This document shows positions 31,701-41,480 of a stretch of 64,000 nt of DNA, in pieces. This DNA comes from Lineus longissimus (lineage: Eukaryota; Nemertea; Pilidiophora; Heteronemertea; Lineidae). Numbering within the stretch: position 1 is the first letter of the stretch; every line of letters starts with the position of its first letter. Location of the stretch: NCBI RefSeq assembly GCF_910592395.1, contig NC_088324.1, positions 12,302,953-12,366,952 of the forward strand. Reading direction: 5' to 3'. Position numbers and translations under genes: made by a program. The notes beneath the pieces are model-generated. The model saw nothing but the letters and a program-made list of their open reading frames with translations, made no database searches and was not told the origin of the DNA.

Positions 31701-34561
31701 TGCTTTCCCACCTGGTGGGTAACTTCGCAACTCCTTGAAATATATGTCAATTAAATTCGCACATTTTGGTAAAGTTATTATGTTTTATGGTACCTAACTT
31801 CACTTAGCTATGTTCCCTCTAACGTCTCAGGTTGGATAGAATCTGTGTTCACATCGCTGATGACAGCTCTACCCGACCCATGTCACTACCGTACTGGTTG
31901 TTTATTGTTAAGTCTAATACAATGGTAATACACTTTACATTATGTCTATTCATAACTGTTGCAGAGTCATAACTTTAGAGTGATTTTTAGGCTTTGCTGT
32001 CCTGCCGATTGTATGAAGTTTAACTTTCGCAGCTGTTACAGTATTTAAGCCACAAACAGGAGATATTCGTTTTGCTGCTTCTACTGAACGATCGGTGTAA
32101 AATCCCTGTCTGTTTGTTTATCTCAGGTTGCGGCGGTGACAGATTCTGTGATAACCGCAAAGGAGAGAGTTCTCTTGTTGCTGCAATGGAAATATCTCAT
32201 TTGCAAAGCTCTTCTGATTTAACATGTCATGCTAATGGGTGATTCTTCAGCAGTTATGAATAAACAGCATCCAATCCTCTGCAATACAATTCGTTGCCAA
32301 GCTAGCTACAGCTATTCTAGTTTGTATTAAAAGGAGCTAGGTAGGAAGTAATACCACCTATGTCATGGATGATTTTTTTCTCTTTAGTTCCATTTTAGGA
32401 AAATCTATTGTGTTGTTAAATTTCGCTGAAGGTACTCCAGCCTGTTCCATACCACAGAATTATCCGAGATAAGTTCAGCCCTCAACCCATTTGTGGTCTT
32501 AGGCGTTTGTTTGACCTAGGCTATCTGACCTGCCAGATGACGGAAGCTTCAGTTTAACTCGTTGACAACAAACTACGTAGTGAATGATCAAACTGATCTC
32601 AGTTTCTATTGATAATGTTTTGACCAGGGTATTCAAGGTGCAATTATTGTTTCAGTGGAAATGACATCGCCCTCTACCAGTATTCAGCTTGAGGAAACAG
32701 GTCAGCATATTTTAAAGTGGTCTTTCCATAAGGTCCAGTTTTTGTTTCTGTTGATTGTGCCATTTAATTTTTGCAATTGGCAAAAATTTCTGAAAAAATG
32801 TATTTTTGGCAATATACATTTTTTGACTGATTGCAAGTTTCTTTGGCATTTTCATAAAAAAAAAAAAAAATTGAGGTAGGCCCTGAATGAAGGTTTCTCT
32901 ACGAAAATAAAATGCCCACTAAACTAAAATTTTGTGGTTTACAGTGTCTGTGCACAAGTATACATATACTGTTTTCTTCGTGGATGAAATGGGCTCAGTG
33001 TATATCTGTCCCACAGAGATGAGATTTGATAAAGGTGGATTCTGACATAAAAATTAATCTGACCCTTGGAATCGGTTACAGGACGAGCAGAGTTCGCAGT
33101 TGTTGAGAAGGGTGGCAAGAAACCTACCAATGGTGATGCGTATACACAAGTGGACTTCAAGAAGAAGAAAGATGGCAAAAAGGGAAGTGCTCTGCCTCAA
33201 GCACGTGAGTCAGGCTAATTGAATTCACCCTTTATCGTAAGGGTTAAGGTTGCCTCAAATTTTAAGCCGATATATGGCTTCTAAAGCTTTTTTAGCCAAC
33301 AACCTTTTGGTGATTTTTATATTGACCTTGGACCAGCTTTGTACTAAAATATTGGCTAATTTGTCTTTACGAAAATGAGATATCATGATCCCTCCTTTAA
33401 CCTCTATATAAGTAAATCCTTATATTAGGACCGACTGCATGTTGTCCAACTTGAGAGGTGTCTTGATTACAACATTCTAATATCATAGAAATTTGTGCTT
33501 TGGCACAAAAAGCAGTGTTGGTCAAAATTTTATTTCAGTTTTTCGTTGCACCTTTTTATTGACTTCAATTATCCAAGTTGCATAGTGTCATCTAATCTTC
33601 CAGGTGGACAGGCCTATGCTGATGTTGATTTCACGAAAAAGAAGAAGAAGAGTGAGGCTCTAACACCTGCACCTGCTGGCCCAGGTATAGGTCTAACTTT
33701 TTTCTCTTAAATTGGTTGAGAGTCAGCAGAATGTACATGCCCGTGCAGTGTGATGTACACGTGGGAAATATACTCCTTTACCAGTGTCTTGTGATCTCTT
33801 TGTCTTGTATTAGCACAAGGGCCTCCTACTCTCGGGCAGAGCAGAGCAAGTCGACTACGGTATCAAACTTTTTTGCAGGTCTAATGCAGAAGCAAAAAAC
33901 TCAAGAAGCCTTTGAAACGGTGCAAACGTGTCAAGCAGGGTCAGTTTATTTGATCAGTGTATGTCATTTAAGCCTGCCTCCATTTCAGATTGGGTGTACA
34001 AGAAAATTTACTACAGTATTTGCACCGGAGCCTTCTTTCATTTTTGCAGGTGATGTCTATGCGGAAGTGAGCAAGTGCAAGAAGCCTTCAGAACCACCCA
34101 AACCTGGCAAATCAGAATCAGATGACCAGGTAGTTAATACCATTGATGACATCGATGAGGAGGATGTGTATGAAAATGTTCGCCAGGAGGAGCCGAGAGA
34201 GACGGGGTATAGACAGCCTAAACGGGTGAGTACTTGCTTGAAAAGCACTAAAAGGAGGCAGTAACAGAGTATACACCAAACGTGAACTAGAATGATTAGA
34301 TAACAAACAACAAGGAAGGTCCATCTTTAGGTTTTAAGGGTCAGGCTTTTTAAACTTAAAATGGAGCCTCTTCATTTACAGGCATACCAAGTCGGAGTTG
34401 ATGGAACGGTTTACTCCCAGGTCAAAATCATGCCACCCAAAAACCCGGATCACATAAGAGGAAAGGAAACAATCTCGGAGCCCTACGCCAGCGTGGATTT
34501 CTCCCGCCAAGCCCCGCCGCTGTCAAAGACAAAGGATGCAGGTGACATTCAGTTGATCTAA
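19641..34561 (+). CDS. Ig-superfamily receptor gene 2, complete, tyrosine-rich tail
   Basis: Complete type I receptor, 18 coding exons: 19641-19710, 20297-20623, 21447-21794, 23189-23437, 24249-24521, 26744-27073, 27840-28157, 28431-28694, 29051-29341, 29616-29915, 30261-30638, 30979-30997, 31293-31357, 32656-32700, 33082-33204, 33604-33684, 34050-34225, 34382-34561. The lengths sum to 3,837 nt, exactly 1,278 codons plus stop, with all phases compatible. Residues: signal peptide 1-23 (MMVPFLPLLVIAM start); Ig-like domains ~24-132, 133-248, 249-331, 332-422, 423-532, 533-638, 639-726, 727-823; FN3-like 824-923 and 924-1010; transmembrane ~1015-1042; tail to 1278. The second domain is longer and Cys-rich. 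Many N-x-S/T sites are present. Tandem paralogue of gene 1; ligand unknown. No AATAAA lies close behind the stop. Confidence 0.87.
20297..21794 (+). CDS. Gene 2 exons for Ig domains 1 and 2
   Basis: Exon 20297-20623 (327 nt) has LVCDAF, YKWYKY and GKYLCRASNSAG, a standard Ig pattern. Exon 21447-21794 (348 nt) has FTLNCYI, VRWVKK and SGYWICQD, plus extra cysteines between them (FCLAP, SSCSPP) and after them (LSCSSS), suggesting additional disulfides; SGYWICQ is V-set-like. Neither domain has a visible counterpart in gene 1, whose 5' part is outside the window. Confidence 0.85.
22461..23188 (+). pseudogene. Tandem array of decayed Ig exons, ~180-bp period
   Basis: Four worn copies of the 5' part of the live exon 23189-23437, starting near 22,461, 22,639, 22,817 and 23,005. 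Each begins CACC/CAAT-CCAGG-like after an AG and continues ATCACTxGTTTCCCTTCT, followed by intron-like DNA. Frameshifts and stops disrupt all of them. The third and fourth copies are the most alike, sharing a long tract around ACACTGACAGTTGTACACCC. The repeated unit includes acceptor, exon head and flank, so these are fossils of unequal exchange. Confidence 0.75.
23189..23437 (+). CDS. Gene 2 Ig domain 3 exon
   Basis: 249 nt, phase 1-1, with a compact I-set-like domain: LKCVALP, DWYKDD, SAGVYKCIARN, ending TLVVY. It is the orthologous-position partner of the partial exon at 1-109 of gene 1 and the only intact member of a ~180-bp array of decayed exon heads just upstream. Confidence 0.87.
23493..23648 (+). 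pseudogene. Decayed Ig exon in gene 2 intron
   Basis: A worn copy of the preceding live exon (ACCTATGACCGATACAATGA, TTAAGCTATGACTTAGAAGT, ending GTGGTTTATTGTTAGT) with stops and deletions. The same fossil sits at 181-344 in gene 1. Confidence 0.7.
24249..29341 (+). CDS. Gene 2 exons for Ig domains 4-8
   Basis: Exons 24249-24521, 26744-27073, 27840-28157, 28431-28694 and 29051-29341, all phase 1-1 and each equal in length to a gene 1 counterpart (273, 330, 318, 264, 291 nt). Domain 4 has NFTC...YYCEA; domain 5 KKFTC...KWYQH...TVRCKS; domain 6 FNIVCE...FKCEVKE; domain 7 LTLTCKA...YKWFYK...YKCQV. Domain 8 keeps the TWFF core and DYGNYTVN but lacks the cysteine pair, in both paralogues, so it is probably a genuinely disulfide-free Ig fold. 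Confidence 0.87.
29616..29915 (+). CDS. Gene 2 FN3-like exon absent from gene 1
   Basis: 300 nt, phase 1-1. The product has FN3 hallmarks: a Pro-rich start (GPPHTP), SVTLIF, SPQTFTIEKK, LGSNTTYDFRVKAMNDDGNSSYG and a closing AKTEG. The corresponding gene 1 intron (13,261-13,585) is only 325 bp and has no such exon, so one paralogue gained or lost it. Confidence 0.85.
30261..30638 (+). CDS. Gene 2 exon: second FN3-like unit plus transmembrane helix
   Basis: 378 nt, the same length as the gene 1 exon 13586-13963. FN3-like segment with VSW and TYTYSM, cysteines in KFCPIEGGSC, then the helix from IGAIAGGVGG through a Phe/Leu/Ile/Val run and KKRRAKK. It fixes residues ~1015-1042 as membrane-spanning. 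Confidence 0.88.
30979..34561 (+). CDS. Gene 2 cytoplasmic tail exons with Y-x-x-V motifs
   Basis: Exons 30979-30997, 31293-31357, 32656-32700, 33082-33204, 33604-33684, 34050-34225, 34382-34561. Motifs: DAYTQVDF, QAYADVDF, DVYAEV, DVYENV, GYRQP, AYQVGV, TVYSQV, EPYASVDF. Compared with gene 1: the NPYE segment is missing because exon 32656-32700 starts later; AEY has become AEF (33,082 exon); DVYAEV is gained at the start of the 34,050 exon; AVYANV is missing. TVYSQV fits the ITSM pattern T-x-Y-x-x-V/I; DVYENV also fits Y-x-N. The C-terminal block around PPKNPD, IRGKETI and PYASVDF is the best conserved part of the tail between paralogues. Confidence 0.82.
33879..33939 (+). pseudogene. Decayed duplicate of tail exon 34050-34225
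   Basis: After TTTTTTGCAG the text (GTCTAATGCAGAAGC, then CAAGAAGCCTTTGAAACGG) resembles the start of the live exon at 34,050 (GTGATGTCTATGCGGAAGTG, CAAGAAGCCTTCAG). Its upstream flank also resembles that of exon 16235. The apparent length of 61 nt would break the frame, so I read it as a fossil. Confidence 0.55.
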
Positions 34562-36160
34562 GCTGCGATGAACTTTTCAATATGTGACCTCAGCTCTAAT
34601 GAATTTGTTTGTAAAATTTTGTTGCTCCCACCTGACATACTAGTACTTTTTGAGACTAAATAATATTATCTATATCATGAATGTGGAAGGCCTACATTGT
34701 ATACCATATTACTGTGATGCTGCCTTTGCATGCATTCTTCACTACGCAATTCCATCCTTTTATGCTCTTAAGTTTTAATGCTCTTCATATATGCATAAAT
34801 AACTTTAATGTAGAAAATAACTTTTTGCACCAGCAAATTTTGGTAATTGCCAGAGGATGGACACATTTACGAAAGGTTTTTTTTGTGATATTTATTGAAA
34901 ATTACTGATGCCGGTGTATATACCGTACATGTATTTTGTTGCATAATAGATTCATCAGTACGGTATGACCTGCTTGTGAAAGTTCAAATTTTTTCCTGTT
35001 TTACAGTATATAGACTGTACATTTCGTACATATTCATTTTTTATTCAAGAAGTACATTACAATGTATGTAATATTTATTCTTGAAGTAGGCCTACCCAAA
35101 ATGGGGTGAACATAGGTAAAGGACACAATGGTGGCCTCAGATGTGCAGATTTACAAGTCTGTACGAAATATAATCCATATTTATTGAGGGTGCAATGGTG
35201 TTGGGGTTAGAATATGTGCCAGACTCCACATTGAGAGAGCGTGGGTAGTAAGACCTTCAAATTTCCTTTATTTCTGACAAGTTCTAAGGTTGAGTGATAC
35301 AGTTAAAGTGATCCTATCCCACCATTCTGGTTGTGACTTTGTCCTTTAAGCACAACGTTGGGAGAAAAAAATTAGTGTAAGTTCTTATATAGCATATTCT
35401 CCATTCACCCGTGAGGATAGTCACAACCTGGAGACAGTCTTAACCATCTCACTCAACTTTGAGGGGGCATGTACAGCATTCCCAAAGCAATTTAAATTTA
35501 TTGCCTGGTCCATCCTGAAACTTCTCGGTAGAACTCAGTTGTGAGCTGCTCAATCTGTGCTACAACCTGAGCATTTCTGACCAGTACCCAGCTATACACC
35601 TTGGTGGAGTAAGGCTTGTAAGGCTTTTTAACCTTTAACTATTTCAGACTACTGAGAATATGTCTTGTAATTTCTGGTGTTTTTGTTAAAAACTGTCATG
35701 TCCTTATATGCAGAGAAAAACCATGACAACAATACTTGTATTTGTTTGTGTTTTCAATTGAAATTACCTCTAACTGTGTGTCCTTGTTACAGAGATTGTC
35801 ATTAGAAATCCATCTTGCTATCTACAGTGATTATGTATTTGTAATAGGTGTATATATAACAGTTTTAGGTTAGGTTCACCATTTACAATAAGTTGTTCAT
35901 ACTTAAATTGTATTATTAAGGCATATATTTTATTCGAGAATGGTGCTATTTGTACTTGTAGGTTGCATTATTTTGAGATTTGTATTTTTGATAAGAAATT
36001 TTTTTGTGATATGCTTGTACAATAGATTGAGATTAGTTAAAAAGTAGTTTGTTCGAGTTATTTTGGTTATTATTGGTGTTGTTTTCCTGTGCTGATGATA
36101 ATGATGATAGTTTCTGCTTTTGGCAGGGCCTGAGCCACACAGTCTCTTAAGCATATACTG
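34562..36160. other. Region downstream of gene 2, paralogous to 17,044-18,305
   Basis: No gene seen. Several blocks resemble the region behind gene 1, for example ATTCGAGAATGGTGCTATTTG at 35,935 against ATTCAAGAATGGTGCTATTTG at 18,168, and the SINE-like block near 35,185-35,370. The gene duplication therefore includes at least 1.2 kb of 3' flank. Confidence 0.65.
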
Positions 36161-36164
36161 GTAG

Positions 36165-36330
36165 TGCTTTTACCATTTGGAAAAATGTCTCCCAATTTCA
36201 CCATGGTAAATCCACAATTCGCCATGGTTAATTGACAGCACTTCACCACGGTGAATTGAGACGGTGAAATATTTTGCCATGGTGAGCACGGTAAAGTCCA
36301 ATTTTACCATGGTGAATCTGAGATCTTTTA
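36165..36330. repeat. Cluster of CCATGG-centred palindromes
   Basis: Near-palindromic words recur every 20-30 bp: TTCACCATGGTAAA (36,197), TTCGCCATGGTTAA (36,218), TTCACCACGGTGAA (36,242), TTGCCATGGTGAG (36,273), TTTACCATGGTGAA (36,303), with half-sites GACGGTGAAAT and GCACGGTAAAG between. No coding sense. Function unknown. Confidence 0.7.
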
Positions 36331-37824
36331 CGGAAGGGTACTGGCCGACGGTCTTCTCGAGCACAACACCGGTCACTTAAGAAACCTAAGACCCAACTGG
36401 TCATTAACATGGCCGATTTAGTCCACAGTACACTTTGACTTTCACGGGCTAATTAGATTTTGACGAATTTACAGGTCTAGCACGGGAGTGCAGTGGGAGT
36501 GGTGAATGTATGTAATACAAACTTATATCGACCAATGATATTGGAAAAAAACCGAATAAATCATATTATTTGTCATTTTTGTGCTGCCGGTATTTCCTAA
36601 GGGGTCGCTGCTATACTATTACTACTACTACCCGTTCTCTCTCGAAGTGATAGATTAATGAGGGTGCATATCATCAGTAGTTAGCAGACTGCCTCAAGTA
36701 TATAACCCATCCATTGATTAAGACAAAATCTGTCAAATCAGAGCTATTAATTGCCATCAGGTCGTTTGGGCACACTTCAAAGAATGCGAAACCTGTCAAG
36801 GATGAATCAGTTACGGTATCAATAATTTTAGTTATATTAGGTTTCTAGTTGGGTCTTCTGTTTCCAGTATCAAGGGCCACATGTTTCTAGTATCAAGGGT
36901 CTTAGGTTTCTAGTGGTCTTAGGTCTTAGCTTTCTAGACAACCGAAAATACTTGCCAACAAGCTTTTGAGTTATCTTTGAAGATTTTGGGGCATACCATT
37001 TATCATAAAGGACAAAAACAGCGTTAATTCTTTCTCATCATTTATTATATTAGAAAAAGCAAATCTCACAATTACCGCACCATAGTCAACACACATCACA
37101 TAAGGGAACAGGGCATTTAGTATGTTTTCAGTCATAGGTTAACAAAACCTGGGGTAAACCCTCTGTTCAATGGTGGCAATATACTTATGGCACTGACTGT
37201 CTGTATTTTCCAAACAAACCAAATCTCCAGCTAAGTGGGTATGCACCCTGCTACTCTTCTCCACCTCATAGCCATTGGCATTTCCAAAATAACACACATA
37301 GAGACGTGCATCAATGAACTGGCTTTTAGACTTCTACATTAGTTTCTGGAGTTCCTGTCAAGGTCACGTATGCTACTGGCATATATATTTGGAATGCAAG
37401 CATAAGAAATTTTGATTCTGCAACTAATATCAAGTAGAGATTAAATGCACGTCGATAATATCAAAAGATTATGCAAGATACATCAATTCGTTAGTAATGA
37501 ATGTTATGTGTAATCAAAATTTAGTTAAAATAAAGCAGTCACATATATAATGAGCCGGCATTGGATTTCTATTGGCTATACACATTAAAACAACAGATTG
37601 ATTTCCTATCTATATCCGTCAGAGAACGTCAGATACACGTAAACAGTAGTACCAAAGGGATAAATATTCATTATTGACGTTTAAACTGCTGGTCTAATTG
37701 CCAACTCTACTTAAATCCAGAATCCCCGTACCAAACTAAGCTACAATAATGTATGATCAAATTAGAAAGTTTACCATAAACAAACAATATTCTTAACACA
37801 GAAATATAAGATATGATTTACATA
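36331..37824. other. Intergenic stretch without recognised gene
   Basis: AT-rich DNA. Near 36,840-36,940 there is a short low-complexity run of TTTCTAG and GGTCTTAG words. I see no gene, RNA or clear mobile element. Confidence 0.4.
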
Positions 37825-38052
37825 CAGTGGCATATTTAGGGGATGGCGCAGGTGAGGTGAACCCCCCCCTTTTCAGCAGAGTTCAAAGATTTTTTAGGGC
37901 ACCTCTACCCAAGAAGCAAACACTTAGTTTTAGCCCCCAGATGCCCAGAAACTGTAGGCCTCCAGACCCTCACATTTCCAAGTTTTCAGCTTCAGTCCTC
38001 TCTCAGGTGGGGCTGTGTCCGCCCCTTTACCACTATTCTGGATCAGCCACTG
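37825..38052. mobile_element. TA-flanked MITE-like element with CAGTGGC ends
   Basis: 228 bp starting CAGTGGCATATTTAGG and ending CTGGATCAGCCACTG. The outer CAGTGGC/GCCACTG are inverted repeats and TA flanks both sides (37,823-37,824 and 38,053-38,054). C-rich interior. Non-autonomous DNA transposon by structure. Confidence 0.6.
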
Positions 38053-38828
38053 TAAATGCACTAAGACCCATTGGGTCCAATCCCAGATCTCAGTCTGAGA
38101 CAACCTAATTGGTCCGAGGCTATCAATAGAAAATATACTTTACATGGAAGGATACACTCGGGACGCATTTATTGTTCTACATATACTCTACAAAATGCCA
38201 TGGTTGTGCTACAGTGGAGGTCCCTATCACAATGGCACACAATCTGAATTGAACTTCAACAAAACGATCCATCAATTGTTTATAAGACCATCAATAATTT
38301 ACGCACAAAATTTTCTATGATTAGATATGGACCAACATGTAAACTTGAAGCGAAAACAACAATTTTAATGCCTAATTTATTGTGAATTTCAGTACAACAA
38401 TCAGGTTGAATAATTTTCGGAGTCTTGCATGTAGCCTAAAACTTACTACCGAGTTGTTTTCATTGCATTTTAAATCGACGTGAAGCCAAAACATGATCCT
38501 TTTTTGCTCAAGTCTCTAGAAACTGCCAACCTTAAAGCGTATTTCCTACAACAAATACAATGCCCTTCCTGCCCCTCAGCAGATATCAAAGCATCATCAA
38601 GTCATACGCAAGTTACTGAATGGAACCCTATTGCGGACCCTATTGTCCACATGTTCAGCAGGCCTATTATCTAGCGTACTGATCTGCCCCAGACTTATAA
38701 ATAGGAAAAAAGACGGTTCATTTTCACCGCCCAAGAAAATGTAAAAGTAGGCTGAATCGTTGGTGTGCGAAATCCCTTTTAACCATGATAATAGGCAACT
38801 CCTTTGTATCTGTTTTGGTGTGGATATC

Positions 38829-40097
38829 TTAAACAAATACGCTCATGATGGCTTCAATTGGTGCACGACAAAGTGGACAGATTCGCCGATAAATCAGGGC
38901 AGTTCTTGTTATTGTCTGAGCGCATGGACCACACATACACATATGTCTACATGGCAATAATAAGACGTTCTTAGCCTGGTCCTGACAGACAACGCAGCGA
39001 CGACGATCTCGCTCTTGTTCTAATGCTCGGTTTAAAGCATCTGTTGTCTCTAATGGCAGCGATATTTGGCGTAAGTTGTACCGCCCATTAGAAATATTTG
39101 AGTGATGAGAATGATTTGATGCAACGCTTACATGAGACCCGACACTACCCGCTACCGATTCGTGATCACTGTCAGATGCATGACCATCAGAATCACTGAT
39201 ACCAGTGTCATCATCATCATCGTCTCCAAGATTTTCTGCATCGGACTCCTCCAAAATGTTTCCTAAGTTACGATGTTGCTGCCGCCAAGATGGGAATGTA
39301 AAACCTCTGGAATCTAAATGCCTGAAGACTAAAATGGACACAAAGTAGGTCAAAATACCCAAGCTTACAAGTACATACACATCAGATGAAATACTTGGTA
39401 GTTTTGACCACAAATCTAGAGAACGAGTCACAATGAAGTCTTTAAAAGTGATGATTTTTTTTATGAGCGTTTCATAAATTTGTGAAACTAAGATAACTAC
39501 AGTGACCCAAATCTCTAGGCAGTATGTCATGGCAGTGTTGCAAAAGAAATTAAATGCGGATATCATGTTGCGGAGATTTTCAATAGTTCCCTCTGCGACA
39601 GTCACAACTGCATCTCCACCCATTTTGCTACAGACTTGGACAGTATCAGAAACGGCTACAGCAGCTGAACAAAATGTCGAGGCGATGGCATTCCAGCAAA
39701 ACAGACAACCTTTCCACACAGCCAAACTCAGTTTTATCAGTCCATTCCATATCCAAGGTAGTAATGTTTTTCCAATCCATTTTACCGATGTACCCATACC
39801 CAACACCAGGTAGCGTCCAAAGCCAGCACCTGCATTAAACGTCACACCGGCAATGTTCACTAACTCCTTCCAGATTTCCATACTCATGTGTAATATATCT
39901 ACTGCTGCAACAGCTACAGACCATAATAAGGTCTTCACAGCCGCCACTGAGTAAGTAACCGCCCCAAACACGCTGGAGACCATCAGGTAATTGAGATGTA
40001 GCAGAGTGCTTACTCCATCACAGACATAGTTACCAAGGCAACATGCTGCGTGGAACCCTTTTACAAGACAGTCCACATAAGTTGCATATTCAGCCAT
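38829..40097 (-). CDS. RNF26: RNF26-like membrane RING-type E3 ubiquitin ligase, 422 aa
   Basis: A single-exon gene. Residues 1-275 hold several hydrophobic segments (for example near 30-65, 105-135 and 190-210), consistent with a polytopic ER membrane protein; then an acidic Asp/Ser/His-rich stretch around 285-320; then a C-terminal C3HC4 RING with zinc ligands C368, C371, C383, H385, C389, C392, C407, C410. The core CQDQAKNVLLLPCRHMCMC is characteristic of RNF26, and length, domain order, RING ending almost at the C-terminus and lack of introns agree with it. Known vertebrate RNF26 is an ER E3 ligase that positions endosomes and modulates STING; whether this holds here is inference. Candidate minus-strand polyadenylation signals lie at 38,376-38,381 and 38,168-38,173. 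Its 5' end faces the SUCO-like gene about 1.4 kb away. Confidence 0.88.
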   Translation of the reverse strand: MAEYATYVDCLVKGFHAACCLGNYVCDGVSTLLHLNYLMVSSVFGAVTYSVAAVKTLLWSVAVAAVDILHMSMEIWKELVNIAGVTFNAGAGFGRYLVLGMGTSVKWIGKTLLPWIWNGLIKLSLAVWKGCLFCWNAIASTFCSAAVAVSDTVQVCSKMGGDAVVTVAEGTIENLRNMISAFNFFCNTAMTYCLEIWVTVVILVSQIYETLIKKIITFKDFIVTRSLDLWSKLPSISSDVYVLVSLGILTYFVSILVFRHLDSRGFTFPSWRQQHRNLGNILEESDAENLGDDDDDDTGISDSDGHASDSDHESVAGSVGSHVSVASNHSHHSNISNGRYNLRQISLPLETTDALNRALEQERDRRRCVVCQDQAKNVLLLPCRHMCMCGPCAQTITRTALIYRRICPLCRAPIEAIMSVFV

Positions 40098-40529
40098 TTT
40101 TCACAGTCCTAGTCGCCAGTAAAAAGATGATTTCGTAACTTCCTCTTTATCTCAAGCTACCGGCAGGTGTTCAGCCACCAGTTGCATCTTGAACCTTAAA
40201 CTGTTGACCTCATTCAATGTTTGTCAGTGTCACCCTGCAAAATAAAATGATATCGATATTTTGGTCGCCTTTGGGCTAGGTAAATTCACATTTTCTCTAC
40301 ACAAAGAAATTGGTATAAGGATTCATAATTTCACTGCATCACTGTCCTCAACTTGAAATAACCACCCTGAATCCCCTTGACCCGGCCATGTCCATGGTTT
40401 TCCTTCAGCTCCTCTTATTCACCTTCGTTATTAGTGGGTCAATACCACATCATCAGATGCCAATGCCCTGTAGATTTCATGCTATCCTCTTTGCACTACC
40501 TTAACTGACCATCATCATCATAGCAAATA

Positions 40530-40707
40530 CAGTGGAACCTCCCTTAGCGGACACCTCTCTATCAAGGACAACGTCTGTATTAGGGACACTCGTTTTAGTC
40601 CCAAATTGGTTGTTTCCATTCAATTTGACCTCTCTAATCAGGACACCTCTCTATTAAGGACAGCACTTGTCAGTCCCGAAGGTGTCCTCAATAGAGAGGT
40701 TCTACTG
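40530..40707. mobile_element. TA-flanked MITE, copy 2 (intergenic)
   Basis: 178 bp with inverted ends (CAGTGGAACCTCCC and the complement-matching GAGGTTCTACTG) and TA duplications at 40,528-40,529 and 40,708-40,709. Internal CTCTCTATTAAGGACA motifs and GGTGTCCT near the end are shared with the copy at 12,601-12,777. Its ends are better preserved than in copy 1. Confidence 0.78.
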
Positions 40708-41386
40708 TATACATGTAGGCCTGCCAACACTTCATGTATTCACTTGACTTTTTTACAGTTGTGAGTTCATAGCAGTTGAGTTAGTTTAGTTAGCCCTAAC
40801 AGTTTTTCTCCAGATTTTTCGGCACAAATTATACCATCATTTATACAAAGATTTTTCCTTATGCACCTTCAACGTTTCGACAACGGAAAGGTCTTTCCGA
40901 ATGAAGCATCTGCTCAACTTTCCGGGTTGATTTCGAGGAATTTGACAGGCACAAACAGAGCAATGTTGATGTTTTGATATGTGTCTTCTTTTTGGGGAAC
41001 CCCCAGTGGTTCTAAAATAAGAACCCAGGTCACAAATCTTTTGGCGGAACGAAATTAAGTTTTTAATTCAGAACTCACGACGTTATGCTGCTCCTTGAGG
41101 ATTACGCACATTCACTTGTCGATAATTACTATTGCCACTATTTTTATGTTATAGGTTGATGAAAGTGCCATAATTTTCGTCTGGTACACTTTGAACGTCA
41201 TTTGCACCAATTTAAGGACTGCACTAAAAATAGATCTGGGAATCCTCACCTCCTTGCGTCGTCAATGTTAATCATTGCTGTCAAGCCTTGCTCAACATAC
41301 TGTCTCTGCCACATTGTGACAATTTCAGCGGGTGCATGTAAATTGGACAATTGGCCCGGCGCCCGGGAGATTGCCTTTTCCTCGTG

Positions 41387-41396
41387 TGCGCATGCG
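41387..41396. promoter_or_regulatory. NRF1-type promoter element of the SUCO-like gene
   Basis: TGCGCATGCG, a palindromic match to the nuclear respiratory factor 1 site, lies 85 bases before the ATG at 41,481, within a locally GC- and CpG-rich patch (GGCCCGGCGCCCGGG just upstream). No TATA box is evident. This suggests a housekeeping-type promoter and helps support the first exon. Confidence 0.55.
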
Positions 41397-41480
41397 TAAA
41401 GCTGACGTGCTGGAATTGACAATTTTGGCAAAAATGCACCTACAAATATCTCGATTTGTGCCATTTGCTAATACAATTTT

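Noticed and set aside
1-34561. One giant fused gene instead of two
   Set aside because: The first unit has its own transmembrane exon, stop codon and AATAAA, and the second starts with its own signal-peptide exon.
37827-38108. 93-codon open frame
   Set aside because: It coincides with a TA-flanked MITE-like element and has no recognisable domain or splice sites.
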